A stretch of 64,000 bases of DNA from CAXMST01 sp963790085 (GTDB lineage: Bacteria > Actinomycetota > Thermoleophilia > Solirubrobacterales > 70-9), in contig CAWBNH010000006.1 of NCBI GenBank assembly GCA_963790085.1, positions 544,523 through 608,522 on the forward strand, in the 5' to 3' direction. Shown in pieces: positions 34,465 to 43,013 of this stretch. A program made the translations under genes and the position numbers. The notes under the pieces were generated by a model. The model worked only from the letters and a program-made list of their open reading frames with translations, did not search any database and was not told where the DNA came from. Position 1 is the stretch's first letter, and each line of letters starts with the position of its first letter.

Positions 34465-35606
34465 CTGCGCTCCCCCCCGGGCGCTCGGCCGCGAATGCCG
34501 ACCGTGAGGCCGGCCGCGCGGTCTCGATCTCAGGCCTGCGGAAGTCGTTCGACGGGACCGAGGCTGTCGCCGGGCTCGAGCTCGAGGTCGCCGCAGGGGA
34601 GATCGTCGCCCTGCTCGGCCCGAGCGGTTGCGGCAAGACGACGACGCTGCGGCTGCTCGCGGGCCTCGAGCGCCCCGACGCGGGCACGATCGCCGTCGGT
34701 GGTCGCATCCTCAACCGGGGCCGGATCGCCGTACCGCCCGAGCAGCGGCGGATCGGGATGGTCTTTCAGGACTACGCGCTGTTCCCCCACCTGGACGTTG
34801 CCGGCAACGTCGGCTACGCGATCGGCCGCGGGGCTGAGCGGGCTCGGATGCTGGATGCGCTCGAGCTGGTCGGGCTCGCCGACTACGCCGACCGCCCCGT
34901 TCACGCGTTGTCGGGGGGCGAGCAGCAGCGGGTCGCGCTCGCCCGCGCGCTCGCGCCCAACCCAGACCTCGTGCTGCTCGACGAGCCGTTCTCGAATCTC
35001 GACGCGAGCCTGCGCGATCGGCTTCGCGCCGACGTGCGGCAGATCCTCTCCGACACCGGCGTCACGGCCCTGTTCGTCACCCACGACCAGGAGGAGGCGC
35101 TCAGCATCTCCGACCGCGTGGCGATGATGAACGCCGGGCGAATCGAGCAGATCGGCACCCCCGAAGAGGTCTACTCGAGCCCGGCGACGCACTGGGTCGC
35201 CGGCTTCCTCGGCGAGGTCGACATCCTTCCCGGCACGGTCATCGAGGGCCGCGTCAGCTGCGAGCTCGGCGACTTCCACACCGCCTCCGAGCTCGAGGGA
35301 GAGGTGGACGTGCTGCTGCGACCCGAGTCCGTCGCGATCGATTCCGGTAGCCCGATGACCAGCGCCGAGACGCTCAAGGCGAGGGTCACCGCCAGGACCT
35401 TCTACGGTCATGACCAGCTGCTCGATATCGAGCTTCCGTCGGGAATCGTGATCCGCTCCCGCCGCCTCAGCTGGCCGGCCTGGCATCCCGGCGACTCGGT
35501 CCGCGTGTGGCTCGACGGGCCGGCCAACGTGCTGCCGCGCCGGGCCGAGTCCGACCGCGCCGATCCCGACTCCACCGCGGCTCCCGTCCCGACCGAGTCT
35601 CAGTAG
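34461..35606 (+). CDS. Ferric-iron ABC transporter ATP-binding protein (FbpC-like)
   Basis: A 381-residue ATPase. Walker A is GPSGCGKTT, the Q-loop is VFQDYALFPHL, the signature is LSGGEQQRVALARAL, Walker B is LVLLDEPFSNLD and the switch His is in VTHDQEEAL. The C-terminal ~130 residues form a TOBE-like regulatory domain. The GTG at 34461 overlaps the permease stop (GTGA). Its 3' end overlaps the convergent truA gene by 7 bp. Confidence 0.93.
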   Translation: MTALPPGRSAANADREAGRAVSISGLRKSFDGTEAVAGLELEVAAGEIVALLGPSGCGKTTTLRLLAGLERPDAGTIAVGGRILNRGRIAVPPEQRRIGMVFQDYALFPHLDVAGNVGYAIGRGAERARMLDALELVGLADYADRPVHALSGGEQQRVALARALAPNPDLVLLDEPFSNLDASLRDRLRADVRQILSDTGVTALFVTHDQEEALSISDRVAMMNAGRIEQIGTPEEVYSSPATHWVAGFLGEVDILPGTVIEGRVSCELGDFHTASELEGEVDVLLRPESVAIDSGSPMTSAETLKARVTARTFYGHDQLLDIELPSGIVIRSRRLSWPAWHPGDSVRVWLDGPANVLPRRAESDRADPDSTAAPVPTESQ

Positions 35607-36340
35607 CGCACCGCGACCAGGAAGAGCCCGTGGGCGGGGGCGGTCTCGCCACCCTCCGCGCGGGGCCTGCCCTCGAGCAGGCGCTCGAAGTCCTCCGTGC
35701 CGCGCCGTCCGCTGCCGGCCTCGAGCATCGTCCCGACCAGCGCCCGGACCATGCTGCGCATGAAGGAGTCCGCCTCGATCTCGAATCGGAGAATCTGCTC
35801 GGACTCCTGCTCCCAGCCCGCCTCGATCACCGTGCGCTCGAAGCGCACGTGCTCGGTCTCGGTCGGAGTGAAGGCCGTGAAGTCGTGAGTGCCTGAAAGC
35901 ATGCCGGCGCACCGCTCGAGCGCACCGCGATCGAGCGGGAAGGGCCAATGGACCGAGTAGCGTCGCTCGAAGGGGCTCTGCACCTGATCGACCCAGAGTC
36001 GGTAGGCGTAGCGACGGGCGACCGCGTCGCGGCGGGCGTCGAAGCCGGCGGCGGCCTCACCGGCGGCCGTGATCGCCACGTCCTCGGGGGTCAGCGCGTT
36101 GAGCGCGCGCAGCAACGTCTCGGGGGGCGACCGGCCCGGCGGCGACTCGAAGCTCGCGACCTGGCCGATCGCGTGCACGCCGGCGTCCGTCCGGCCTGCA
36201 ACGGTCAGCCGCACCGGCGCCGAGAAGAGCTTCTCCAGCGCGGCCTCGATCTCCCCCTGAACGGTCCGCAGCCCCTGCTGACGGGCCCAGCCCCTGAACC
36301 GGGTTCCGTCGTAGGCGATGTCGAGCCGGTAGCTGGCCAC
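35600..36340 (-). CDS. truA: tRNA pseudouridine(38-40) synthase TruA
   Basis: Makes pseudouridine at positions 38-40 of tRNA anticodon stems. The 246-residue protein has IAYDGTRFRGWARQ, the catalytic Asp in AGRTDAGVHAIGQV, and FMRSMVRALVGTML. Start is a GTG at 36340. It is the last gene of the alpha operon, 46 bp after rplQ; this order (rpoA-rplQ-truA) is common in actinobacteria. Confidence 0.95.
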   Translation of the reverse strand: MASYRLDIAYDGTRFRGWARQQGLRTVQGEIEAALEKLFSAPVRLTVAGRTDAGVHAIGQVASFESPPGRSPPETLLRALNALTPEDVAITAAGEAAAGFDARRDAVARRYAYRLWVDQVQSPFERRYSVHWPFPLDRGALERCAGMLSGTHDFTAFTPTETEHVRFERTVIEAGWEQESEQILRFEIEADSFMRSMVRALVGTMLEAGSGRRGTEDFERLLEGRPRAEGGETAPAHGLFLVAVRY

Positions 36341-36386
36341 GCGGTGCAGCGGTCTCCGGCCGGTCGCCCCTTCGGGCTGCCCGCGA

Positions 36387-36740
36387 CTAGACCAGCTCGA
36401 GGAAGACCATCTCGGTCGAGTCCGAGCGGCGCGGGCCGAGCTTGGTGATCCGCGTGTAGCCGCCCGGGCGCTCCGAGTAGCGCGGCGCGATCTCCTCGAC
36501 CAGCTTGTGGACCACGAACTTGTCCTGGCCGAACCTCGCCAGCAGCTGCCGGCGCGCGTGGAGGTCGCCCCGCTTGGCGAGCGTGATCATCCTCTCGACC
36601 TCGGGCTTCACGGCCTTCGCCTTCGCCTGCGAGGTCTTGATCCGCTCGTGCTCGATCAGCTGCTTGCTGAGGTTCCTCAGCAGCGCTTTGCGATGGGCCG
36701 CATCGCGGCTCAGCTTGTGCCTGCTTCTGCGGTGCCGCAT
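36387..36740 (-). CDS. rplQ: 50S ribosomal protein L17
   Basis: A 117-residue large-subunit protein near the exit tunnel. The start MRHRRSRHKLSRDAAHRKAL and the end ELV are typical. It begins 6 bp after rpoA and has standard length. Confidence 0.97.
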   Translation of the reverse strand: MRHRRSRHKLSRDAAHRKALLRNLSKQLIEHERIKTSQAKAKAVKPEVERMITLAKRGDLHARRQLLARFGQDKFVVHKLVEEIAPRYSERPGGYTRITKLGPRRSDSTEMVFLELV

Positions 36741-36746
36741 CCGACG

Positions 36747-37700
36747 CTACTCCTCGCGGAGGCTGAGCCCGAGCTGGGAGAGCGCCTCGACGACTTCCTC
36801 GATTGACCGCTCGCCGAAGTTCGGGATCGCGGTCAGCTCCGAGAACGACTTCGACGTCAGCTCCCCGATCGTCTGCACCCCGGCGCGCTTCAGGCAGTTG
36901 TAGGCGCGGACGCCGATCTCGAGCTCCTCGATCAAGCGGTCATCGCCCTCGACCGCGCCCAACTCCTCATCGGGTCCAGCGCCGTTGGTCTGGGTCAGCT
37001 CGTCGAGCCGGTCGGCGTCGGTGAAGATCGCCAGGCTCTTGATCATCAGCTCGGCGGCCTCACGGAGCGCGGAGCCCGGCTCCAACGACCCGTCGGTCTC
37101 GACCTCCAGGGTCAGCTTGTCGAAGTCCGTCCGCTGACCGACGCGGGCCGAGTCGACCCGGTAGGAGGCGCGGCGGATCGGCGAGAAGATCGAGTCGATC
37201 GGAATCACGCCGATCGGCTGGTCCTCGCTCTTGTTCTCCTCGGCCGGCGAATAGCCGCGACCGCGCCCGACGCTGAGGTACATCTCGAGCTTGGTCTTCT
37301 TCTCGAGCGTCGCGATCGGCGCCGTCGGGTTGAGGATCTCGACGCCGGCCGGCAGGTCGATGTCGGCAGCGGTCACCTCGCCGGGCCCGGTCGCCACCAG
37401 TGGCACCTCGACCTCGTCCGCATCGGTATGCATGCGGATCACGATGTCCTTCAGGTTGAGGACGATGTCGGTCACGTCCTCCTTGACGCCGTCGATGTTC
37501 GAGAACTCGTGGGCAACGCCCTCGATCCGGACCGACTTGATCGCCGCGCCGCCGAGCGAGGAGAGCAAGACGCGACGGAGGCTGTTGCCGTAGGTGTAGC
37601 CGAACCCCTTGTCGAGGGGCTCGATCACGAACGATCCCTTGGTCTCGTCGCTGTCTTCGCTGCTGATGATCGGCTCTTGGAACTCGGGCAGGGTGGTCAT
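36747..37700 (-). CDS. rpoA: DNA-directed RNA polymerase subunit alpha
   Basis: A 317-residue subunit. The N-terminal domain dimerises and nucleates assembly (GFGYTYGNSLRRVLLSSLGGAA); the C-terminal domain contacts UP elements and activators (IEELEIGVRAYNCLKRAGVQTIGEL, FGERSIEEVVEAL). A short acidic linker joins them. It lies 34 bp after rpsD in the alpha operon. Confidence 0.98.
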   Translation of the reverse strand: MTTLPEFQEPIISSEDSDETKGSFVIEPLDKGFGYTYGNSLRRVLLSSLGGAAIKSVRIEGVAHEFSNIDGVKEDVTDIVLNLKDIVIRMHTDADEVEVPLVATGPGEVTAADIDLPAGVEILNPTAPIATLEKKTKLEMYLSVGRGRGYSPAEENKSEDQPIGVIPIDSIFSPIRRASYRVDSARVGQRTDFDKLTLEVETDGSLEPGSALREAAELMIKSLAIFTDADRLDELTQTNGAGPDEELGAVEGDDRLIEELEIGVRAYNCLKRAGVQTIGELTSKSFSELTAIPNFGERSIEEVVEALSQLGLSLREE

Positions 37701-37734
37701 GGCACGTCCTTCCGTCGGCGGGTTTTCGGTGGCC

Positions 37735-38355
37735 CTACTTGGAGTAGAGCTCGACGATGAGCTGTTCCTCCACCGGCGAGTCGATCTCGTCCCGCTCGGG
37801 GAGCCGCAGAACCTTCGCGGTCAGCGCGTCGTGATCGGCCTGGAGCCAGGGGGGCACGGTGGAGATAAGTTCGGTTGCGATCCGCACGGTGGTCTCCGCG
37901 TCGCTGCCTGAGCGGATCGAGATGATGTCCTCGGGCTTGACCTGGTAGCTGGGGATGTCGACGCGCCGGCCGTTGACCTGCCAGTGGCCATGGCGCACGA
38001 GCTGGCGGGCCTGGCGCCGGGAGGCGGCGAAGCCGAGCCTGACGAGCACGTTGTCCAGCCGGCGCTCGAGCATCCGCAAGAGGTTGTCGCCGGTGACGCC
38101 GTCCTGGCGGGAGGCCTTCTCGTAGTAGCCGCGGAACTGCCTCTCCAGCACCTGGTAGAAGCGGCGCGCCTTCTGCTTCTCGCGCAGCTGCTGGCGGTAC
38201 TCGGAGGCGCGCATCCGGGCGCGGCCGTGCTCGCCGGGCGGGTATGAGCGGCGCTCGACGCCGCACTTGTCGGTCAGACAGCGCTCTCCCTTGAGGAACA
38301 GCTTCTGTCCCTCGCGGCGGCACTGCTTGCACTGGGGTGAGGTATCGCGAGCCAT
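37735..38355 (-). CDS. rpsD: 30S ribosomal protein S4
   Basis: A 206-residue 16S-binding primary assembly protein. It has the N-terminal Cys cluster form (CKQCRREGQKLFLKGERCLTDKCGVERR, shown here in parts as CKQC and CLTDKC), a zinc-binding type, and the S4 RNA-binding domain (RLDNVLVRLGFAASRRQARQ). It may autoregulate the alpha operon as in other bacteria. Confidence 0.97.
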   Translation of the reverse strand: MARDTSPQCKQCRREGQKLFLKGERCLTDKCGVERRSYPPGEHGRARMRASEYRQQLREKQKARRFYQVLERQFRGYYEKASRQDGVTGDNLLRMLERRLDNVLVRLGFAASRRQARQLVRHGHWQVNGRRVDIPSYQVKPEDIISIRSGSDAETTVRIATELISTVPPWLQADHDALTAKVLRLPERDEIDSPVEEQLIVELYSK

Positions 38356-38366
38356 CAGCCGAGCAC

Positions 38367-38765
38367 CTAGACCCGCCGCCGCTTCTTCGGCCTGCAGCCG
38401 TTGTGGGCCTGCGGAGATACGTCGCGCACGGTCGTCACCTGGAGACCGGCGGCCTGCAGCGCGCGGATCGCCGTCTCGCGGCCCGATCCGGCGCCCTTGG
38501 CGAGCACCTCGACGCGCTCGAGGCCATGCTCCATGCCCTTGCGGGCGGCGTTGTCCGCGGTCACCTGAGCCGCGAACGGCGTCGACTTGCGCGAGCCCTT
38601 GAAGCCGGCCGAGCCGGCCGACTCCCAGGCGATCACGTTCCCCTGCGGATCGGTCAGGGTGACGATCGTGTTGTTGAAGCTTGTCTTGATGTGGGCCTGT
38701 CCGAACGGCACGTTCTTCTTCGTGCGCCGCTTGGTTCGGCCCTTTGCCTTCTTCGGCTGCGGCAT
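38367..38765 (-). CDS. rpsK: 30S ribosomal protein S11
   Basis: A 132-residue platform protein. Conserved ahead are HIKTSFNNTIVTLTDPQGN and GMEHGLERVEVLAKGAGSGR, ending RPKKRRRV. Length is normal; 11 bp upstream of rpsD. Confidence 0.98.
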   Translation of the reverse strand: MPQPKKAKGRTKRRTKKNVPFGQAHIKTSFNNTIVTLTDPQGNVIAWESAGSAGFKGSRKSTPFAAQVTADNAARKGMEHGLERVEVLAKGAGSGRETAIRALQAAGLQVTTVRDVSPQAHNGCRPKKRRRV

Positions 38766-38792
38766 CTCTAGATCAGTTCCTAGTCCTCGTCG

Positions 38793-39176
38793 TTACTTCG
38801 GCGTCGGGGCCCGCTTCTTGCCGGCGATGCTCATCCGCCGGGGGCCCTTGCGGGTCCGCGCGTTCGTCTTCGTCCGCTGACCGCGGACCGGCAGCCCGCG
38901 ACGGTGGCGGAGCCCGCGGTAGGAGCCGATCTCCATCAGGCGCTTGACGTTCTGCGAGCGTTCGCGCCGCAGGTCGCCCTCGACCTGGTGCTGCTCGACC
39001 GCCTCGCGGAGCTTGACGACCTCCTCCTCGGTCAGATCGCCGACCCTGGTGTCCGAATCGACGCCACAGACCTCGACGATGTCCTCGGCGCTCGACCGCC
39101 CGACCCCGTGCACATAGGTGAGGCCGACCACGACCCGCTTGTTGAGCGGCAGGTTGACTCCTGAGATCCGTGCCAT
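38793..39176 (-). CDS. rpsM: 30S ribosomal protein S13
   Basis: A 127-residue head protein. MARISGVNLPLNKRVVVGLT, IGSYRGLRHRRGLPVRGQRT and KTNARTRKG are diagnostic. It starts 9 bp after rpmJ. Confidence 0.98.
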   Translation of the reverse strand: MARISGVNLPLNKRVVVGLTYVHGVGRSSAEDIVEVCGVDSDTRVGDLTEEEVVKLREAVEQHQVEGDLRRERSQNVKRLMEIGSYRGLRHRRGLPVRGQRTKTNARTRKGPRRMSIAGKKRAPTPK

Positions 39177-39185
39177 TTCGCTTGC

Positions 39186-39299
39186 CTAGCCCTGCCGCTG
39201 CTTGTGTCGCGGGTTGCTGCAGATCACGAGCACGCGGCCGCGGCGCCGGATCACCTGGCAACGCTCACACATGGGTTTTACGGACGCACGAACCTTCAT
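39186..39299 (-). CDS. rpmJ: 50S ribosomal protein L36
   Basis: A 37-residue zinc-ribbon protein read directly from the minus strand: MKVRASVKPMCERCQVIRR, then a basic end with CSNPRHKQRQG. The Cys pair (CERC) plus a later Cys and His make the zinc-binding C+ form. GGAG precedes the ATG. infA, its usual upstream neighbour, is not present. Confidence 0.97.
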   Translation of the reverse strand: MKVRASVKPMCERCQVIRRRGRVLVICSNPRHKQRQG

Positions 39300-39456
39300 C
39301 GCTCTCCAACTCGTATCTGACTAAGGTGGCCCGCTCGTCCCATGAATCGGACAGCGGGCAGGCAGGGACAGCCCTGGGGCCGAGCTCGGAATGGTAGCAA
39401 CTCGCCCAACCTGCGCGTGTTCAAGCCGGATCCGCGCAATCGGCTCTGGGCGCCAC

Positions 39457-40221
39457 TCACTCGTGCCAGGGGGTCAGGATCCGCGGCCCCTCGGCCCCGA
39501 CCGCGATCGTGAACTCGAAGTGGGCGGCGAGCGAGCCGTCGGCGGAGTAGACGGCCCAGTGATCGGAGCCCATTCGAATCTGATCGGTGCCGATGTTGAC
39601 CATCGGCTCGATCGCCAGGGTCATCCCCTCGACCAGGGTCGGGCCGCTGCCGGGCTCGCCGTAGTTGGGGATCTGCGGCTCCTCGTGCATCTCGGTGCCG
39701 ATCCCGTGGCCGACGAGGCTCTTGATCACGTGCATGCCCTCGGACTCGACCCGCTTTTGGATCGCATGCGAGATGTCGCCCAGCGCGTTGCCGGCCTTCG
39801 CCTCGGCGATGCCGTCGAACAGGGATGCCCTGGTCACCTCGAGCAGCTTCTCCGCCGGCGCCCCGATCGGGCCGATTCCGTAGGTCTGCGCCGCGTCCGC
39901 GACCCAGCCGTCCTTGATCACCCCGATGTCGACGCTGAGCACGTCGCCGCGCTTCAGCTCGTAGCCGCCGGGGATCCCGTGGACGACCATCGAGTTCGGT
40001 GAGGTGCAGATCGAGCCCGGAAACCCCCGATAGCCCTTGAAGGCCGGCGTCGCGCCCTGGGAGCGAATGAACTTCTCGGCGATCTCGTCGAGGTGACCGG
40101 TCGTCACCCCGGGGCGGGCGCTCTTCTTCAGCATCTGGTGACAGCGGGAAAGCACCGCACCGGCGGCGGCCATCTTCTCGAGCTGCTCAGGGGTCTTCGG
40201 GGTGATCGTTCCGCGATACAT
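39457..40221 (-). CDS. map: Methionine aminopeptidase, type I
   Basis: Removes the initiator Met from nascent chains. The 254-residue product has the dinuclear metal ligands in DVLSVDIGVIKDGWVADAA, GHGIGTEMHEEPQ and EFTIAV, with NSMVVHGIP earlier. It lies 21 bp after adk and 157 bp before rpmJ; that gap holds only rpmJ leader sequence and is too short for infA. Confidence 0.97.
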   Translation of the reverse strand: MYRGTITPKTPEQLEKMAAAGAVLSRCHQMLKKSARPGVTTGHLDEIAEKFIRSQGATPAFKGYRGFPGSICTSPNSMVVHGIPGGYELKRGDVLSVDIGVIKDGWVADAAQTYGIGPIGAPAEKLLEVTRASLFDGIAEAKAGNALGDISHAIQKRVESEGMHVIKSLVGHGIGTEMHEEPQIPNYGEPGSGPTLVEGMTLAIEPMVNIGTDQIRMGSDHWAVYSADGSLAAHFEFTIAVGAEGPRILTPWHE

Positions 40222-40242
40222 GGTGGCGCCGGCCGACGGTGG

Positions 40243-40917
40243 CTACAGCTCCTCCTCCAGGCGCAGCGTCGCCAACAGGGCGCGGATCCGGTCGCCGACG
40301 TCATCCGGTGACAGCGAGCCGTCCACCCGCTTCAACAGGCCCTTCTCCTCGTAGAAGTCGACCAAGGGCTCGGTCTGGGCGTGGTAGGTCTCGAGTCGCT
40401 TGGCGATCACCTCCGGCTTGTCGTCGTCGCGGACGACGAGCCGGGCGCCGCAGACGTCGCAGACGTCCTCGTTCTTCGGCGGGTCGAAATCGACGTGGAA
40501 GATGTGGCCGTTCTTGGCGCAGGTGCGACGCCCGCCGAGCCGACGCTGGACCTCGTCGTCGTCGGTCTCGATCAGGACCACCGCCGTCAGCGAGCGCCCG
40601 AGCTTCGCCATCTCCTCCGCCAGCGCCTCGGCCTGGCCGATCGTCCTCGGGAATCCGTCGAGGATGAAGCCGTCGGCCGAGTCGGGCCCCTCGATCCGGG
40701 CGGCGATCACGCCGATGATCACCTCGTCCGGCACCAGCCCACCGTCGTCCATGAATCGCTTCGCGGTGACGCCGAGCTCGGTGCCGTCCTGAACCGCGGC
40801 GCGAAGGATGTCCCCGGTCGCGTAGTAGGGCAGGTGGAAGTCCTCTTGCAGGCGCTCCCCCTGGGTCCCCTTCCCGGAGCCCGGCGGGCCAAGCAGGATC
40901 AGGTTGAGCTCGGACAT
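40243..40917 (-). CDS. adk: Adenylate kinase
   Basis: Interconverts ATP+AMP and 2 ADP. The 224-residue long-form enzyme has the P-loop GPPGSGKGTQ, DGFPRTIGQAEAL and a LID with Cys ligands (GGRRTCAKNGHIFHV, DVCDVCGARL). A TAGATT box lies 8 nt before the ATG 40917, suggesting its own leaderless promoter inside the spc-type operon. Confidence 0.97.
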   Translation of the reverse strand: MSELNLILLGPPGSGKGTQGERLQEDFHLPYYATGDILRAAVQDGTELGVTAKRFMDDGGLVPDEVIIGVIAARIEGPDSADGFILDGFPRTIGQAEALAEEMAKLGRSLTAVVLIETDDDEVQRRLGGRRTCAKNGHIFHVDFDPPKNEDVCDVCGARLVVRDDDKPEVIAKRLETYHAQTEPLVDFYEEKGLLKRVDGSLSPDDVGDRIRALLATLRLEEEL

Positions 40918-40925
40918 GCAGTTGG

Positions 40926-40931
40926 AATCTA
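40926..40931 (-). promoter_or_regulatory. Putative -10 box (TAGATT) of adk-map
   Basis: TAGATT on the minus strand is 8 nt before the adk ATG. The secY-adk gap (135 bp) is the largest in the spc region, which supports a separate promoter here. Confidence 0.45.
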
Positions 40932-41052
40932 GCGCCTCAGGTGCGCGGCGAAGTAGACGAGGGCGGAGGGGCGCTGATCAAGGACGCACAAGGCGAAGCG
41001 TGCGCCAGCACGTGAGCCGCGGAGGACGCCGAGCAGCGCGGCTACGCGCCGC

Positions 41053-42324
41053 CTACTTCAGGAAGCCCTCGTAATTGCGCATCATCAACTGCGACTCGAG
41101 CTGCTTGACCGTGTCGAGGGCGACGCCGACGACGATCAGGATCGAGGTGCCGCCGAAGAAGAAGTTCGCCGAGGTCTGGCTGATCAGAACCGTCGGCAGT
41201 GCCGCGACAGCTCCCAGGTAGAGGGCGCCGGCGAACGTCAGCCGGGTGAGGATCCGATCGAGGTACTCGGCCGTCGGCCGGCCCGGCCGCACGCCGGGGA
41301 TGAAGCCACCGTACTTCTTCAGGTTGTCGGCCTGGTCCACGGGGTTGAAGGTGACCGCCGTATAGAAGTAGGTGAAGATGATGATGAAGAAGACCTCGCC
41401 GACGATGAAGGCCCAGGAGTCGGGGCTGAAGAAGGCGGCGAAGTCGAGCGCCCACGGCGTGTTCAGAAGCTGCCCGACGGTCGGCGGGAAGGCCATGATC
41501 GAGGCGGCGAAGATCACCGGGATGACGCCCGCCATGTTGACCCGCAGCGGCAGGTAGGTCGAGCCGCCGGTCGTCATCTTGCGACCGACCTGACGCTTCG
41601 CATACTGGACCGGGATCCGGCGCTGGCCCTCCTGGACGTAGACGATTCCGACGATCACCGCGAGCGCGACGAACGGCATCATCACGACGAAGACCTGATC
41701 GGGGTTCGTCCACCAGGCCTGGATTCCCGCGGGCAGGCCGGAGACGATCGAGGCGAAGATCATCAGCGAGATCCCGTTGCCGATGCCGCGCTGGGTGATC
41801 AGCTCGCCGAACCACATCAGCAGGGTGCAGCCTGCGGTCAGCGAGACCACGATCAGCATCAGCTTCGCCCCGGTCAGCTCGCCGCCGACCACGCTCTGGC
41901 CGCTGCCGCCGAACGACTCGAACAGGAAGACGTAGCCGAGCGACTGGGCGAACGCGAGCCCGACGGTCAGATACCGCGTGTACTGGGTGATCTTCTGCTG
42001 GCCGACCTCGCCCTCCTTCTGAAGCTTCTCGAGCGCGGGGACGACCACGGTGAGCAGCTGGAGGATGATCGAGGCCGTGATGTAGGGCATGATTCCCAGC
42101 GCGAACAGCGAGAGCTGGGACAGCGCGCCGCCGCTGAACAGGTCGAGGAACCCGAGGATGTTCCCGCCGGCGAAGTTCTCCTGGATCGAGTCGAGGGCGT
42201 CGGCGTCGACGCCCGGCGCCGGGATGAACGCGCCGAGCCGATAGAGCGCCAGCATGGCGGCCGTGAAGGCCAGCTTCCTCCGGATCTCGGGGATCGCGAA
42301 GGCGTTGCCGATCGTGCGAAGCAT
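41053..42324 (-). CDS. secY: Protein translocase subunit SecY
   Basis: The 423-residue core channel of the Sec translocon, with about 10 membrane helices. Recognised parts are PGVDADALD, FALGIMPYITASIILQLL, GQQKITQYTRYLT, GIGNGISLMIFASI and VGRKMTTGGSTYLPLRVN. It follows rplO by 15 bp, the standard position. Confidence 0.97.
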   Translation of the reverse strand: MLRTIGNAFAIPEIRRKLAFTAAMLALYRLGAFIPAPGVDADALDSIQENFAGGNILGFLDLFSGGALSQLSLFALGIMPYITASIILQLLTVVVPALEKLQKEGEVGQQKITQYTRYLTVGLAFAQSLGYVFLFESFGGSGQSVVGGELTGAKLMLIVVSLTAGCTLLMWFGELITQRGIGNGISLMIFASIVSGLPAGIQAWWTNPDQVFVVMMPFVALAVIVGIVYVQEGQRRIPVQYAKRQVGRKMTTGGSTYLPLRVNMAGVIPVIFAASIMAFPPTVGQLLNTPWALDFAAFFSPDSWAFIVGEVFFIIIFTYFYTAVTFNPVDQADNLKKYGGFIPGVRPGRPTAEYLDRILTRLTFAGALYLGAVAALPTVLISQTSANFFFGGTSILIVVGVALDTVKQLESQLMMRNYEGFLK

Positions 42325-42339
42325 TCAGGCAGAAGCTAG

Positions 42340-42831
42340 CTAGTCGAGCGCCTCGGCCGTGCCACCGGCCGCCTCGATCTTCTCGCGGGCGGTCTTGCTG
42401 AAAGCGTGAGCGCGGACGGTGAGCTTCTTCGAGAGATCGCCCTTGCCGAGGATCTTGACCGGGTGCTTGCGTGTGGCCAGGCCGGCGTCGCGCAGCGTCT
42501 CGGGAGTGACCTCTGCGCCTGCCTCGAACCGCTCCTCGAGCGAGGCGACGTTGACCGGCTGCGTGTGGGTGCGGAACCGCTCGAACGGCATCGACATCTT
42601 CTTGTTCGGCCCGCGCAGCTTCCGCATCCGCATGTGAATCGGGTTCTGCCCGCCCTCGTAGGCGGCCTTGCTCTTGCTGCCCGCACGGGCGCCGTAGCCC
42701 TTGTGGCCGCGGCCGGCGGTCTTCCCCTGGCCGGAGCCGTGGCCCCGGCCGAGTCGCTTCGTCGACCGCCGCGAGCCGGGCTTCGGGCGCAGGTTCTCGA
42801 GGCCGACGTCTTCGGGTTCGATTCTCGCCAT
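42340..42831 (-). CDS. rplO: 50S ribosomal protein L15
   Basis: A 163-residue protein. KRLGRGHGSGQGKTAGRGHKG and GYGARAGSKSKAAYEGGQNP are typical of the L15 N-terminal extension into the core. Its start overlaps the rpmD stop by one base. Confidence 0.97.
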   Translation of the reverse strand: MARIEPEDVGLENLRPKPGSRRSTKRLGRGHGSGQGKTAGRGHKGYGARAGSKSKAAYEGGQNPIHMRMRKLRGPNKKMSMPFERFRTHTQPVNVASLEERFEAGAEVTPETLRDAGLATRKHPVKILGKGDLSKKLTVRAHAFSKTAREKIEAAGGTAEALD

Positions 42832-43013
42832 CAGCCCGCCCCCTCGATCGTGACCAGGTGCGCGACCTTGTTGATCAGGCCCTGAACCTGCGGCGAGTCG
42901 GCCCGCGTCGTCTGCGAGCCGATCCGGCCGAGGCTAAGGGTGCGCAGGGTGGCGCGCTGGCGCGGGGTCGCTCCGTTGGCGGAGCGAACCTGCTTGATCA
43001 CGAGCTCAGCCAT
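42831..43013 (-). CDS. rpmD: 50S ribosomal protein L30
   Basis: A 60-residue protein starting at the ATG 43013: MAELVIKQVRSANGATPRQR...TLRTLSLGRIGS. Size is normal. The frame is open upstream, but those codons are the rpsE repeat tail in another frame. It overlaps rpsE by 8 bp. Confidence 0.96.
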   Translation of the reverse strand: MAELVIKQVRSANGATPRQRATLRTLSLGRIGSQTTRADSPQVQGLINKVAHLVTIEGAG

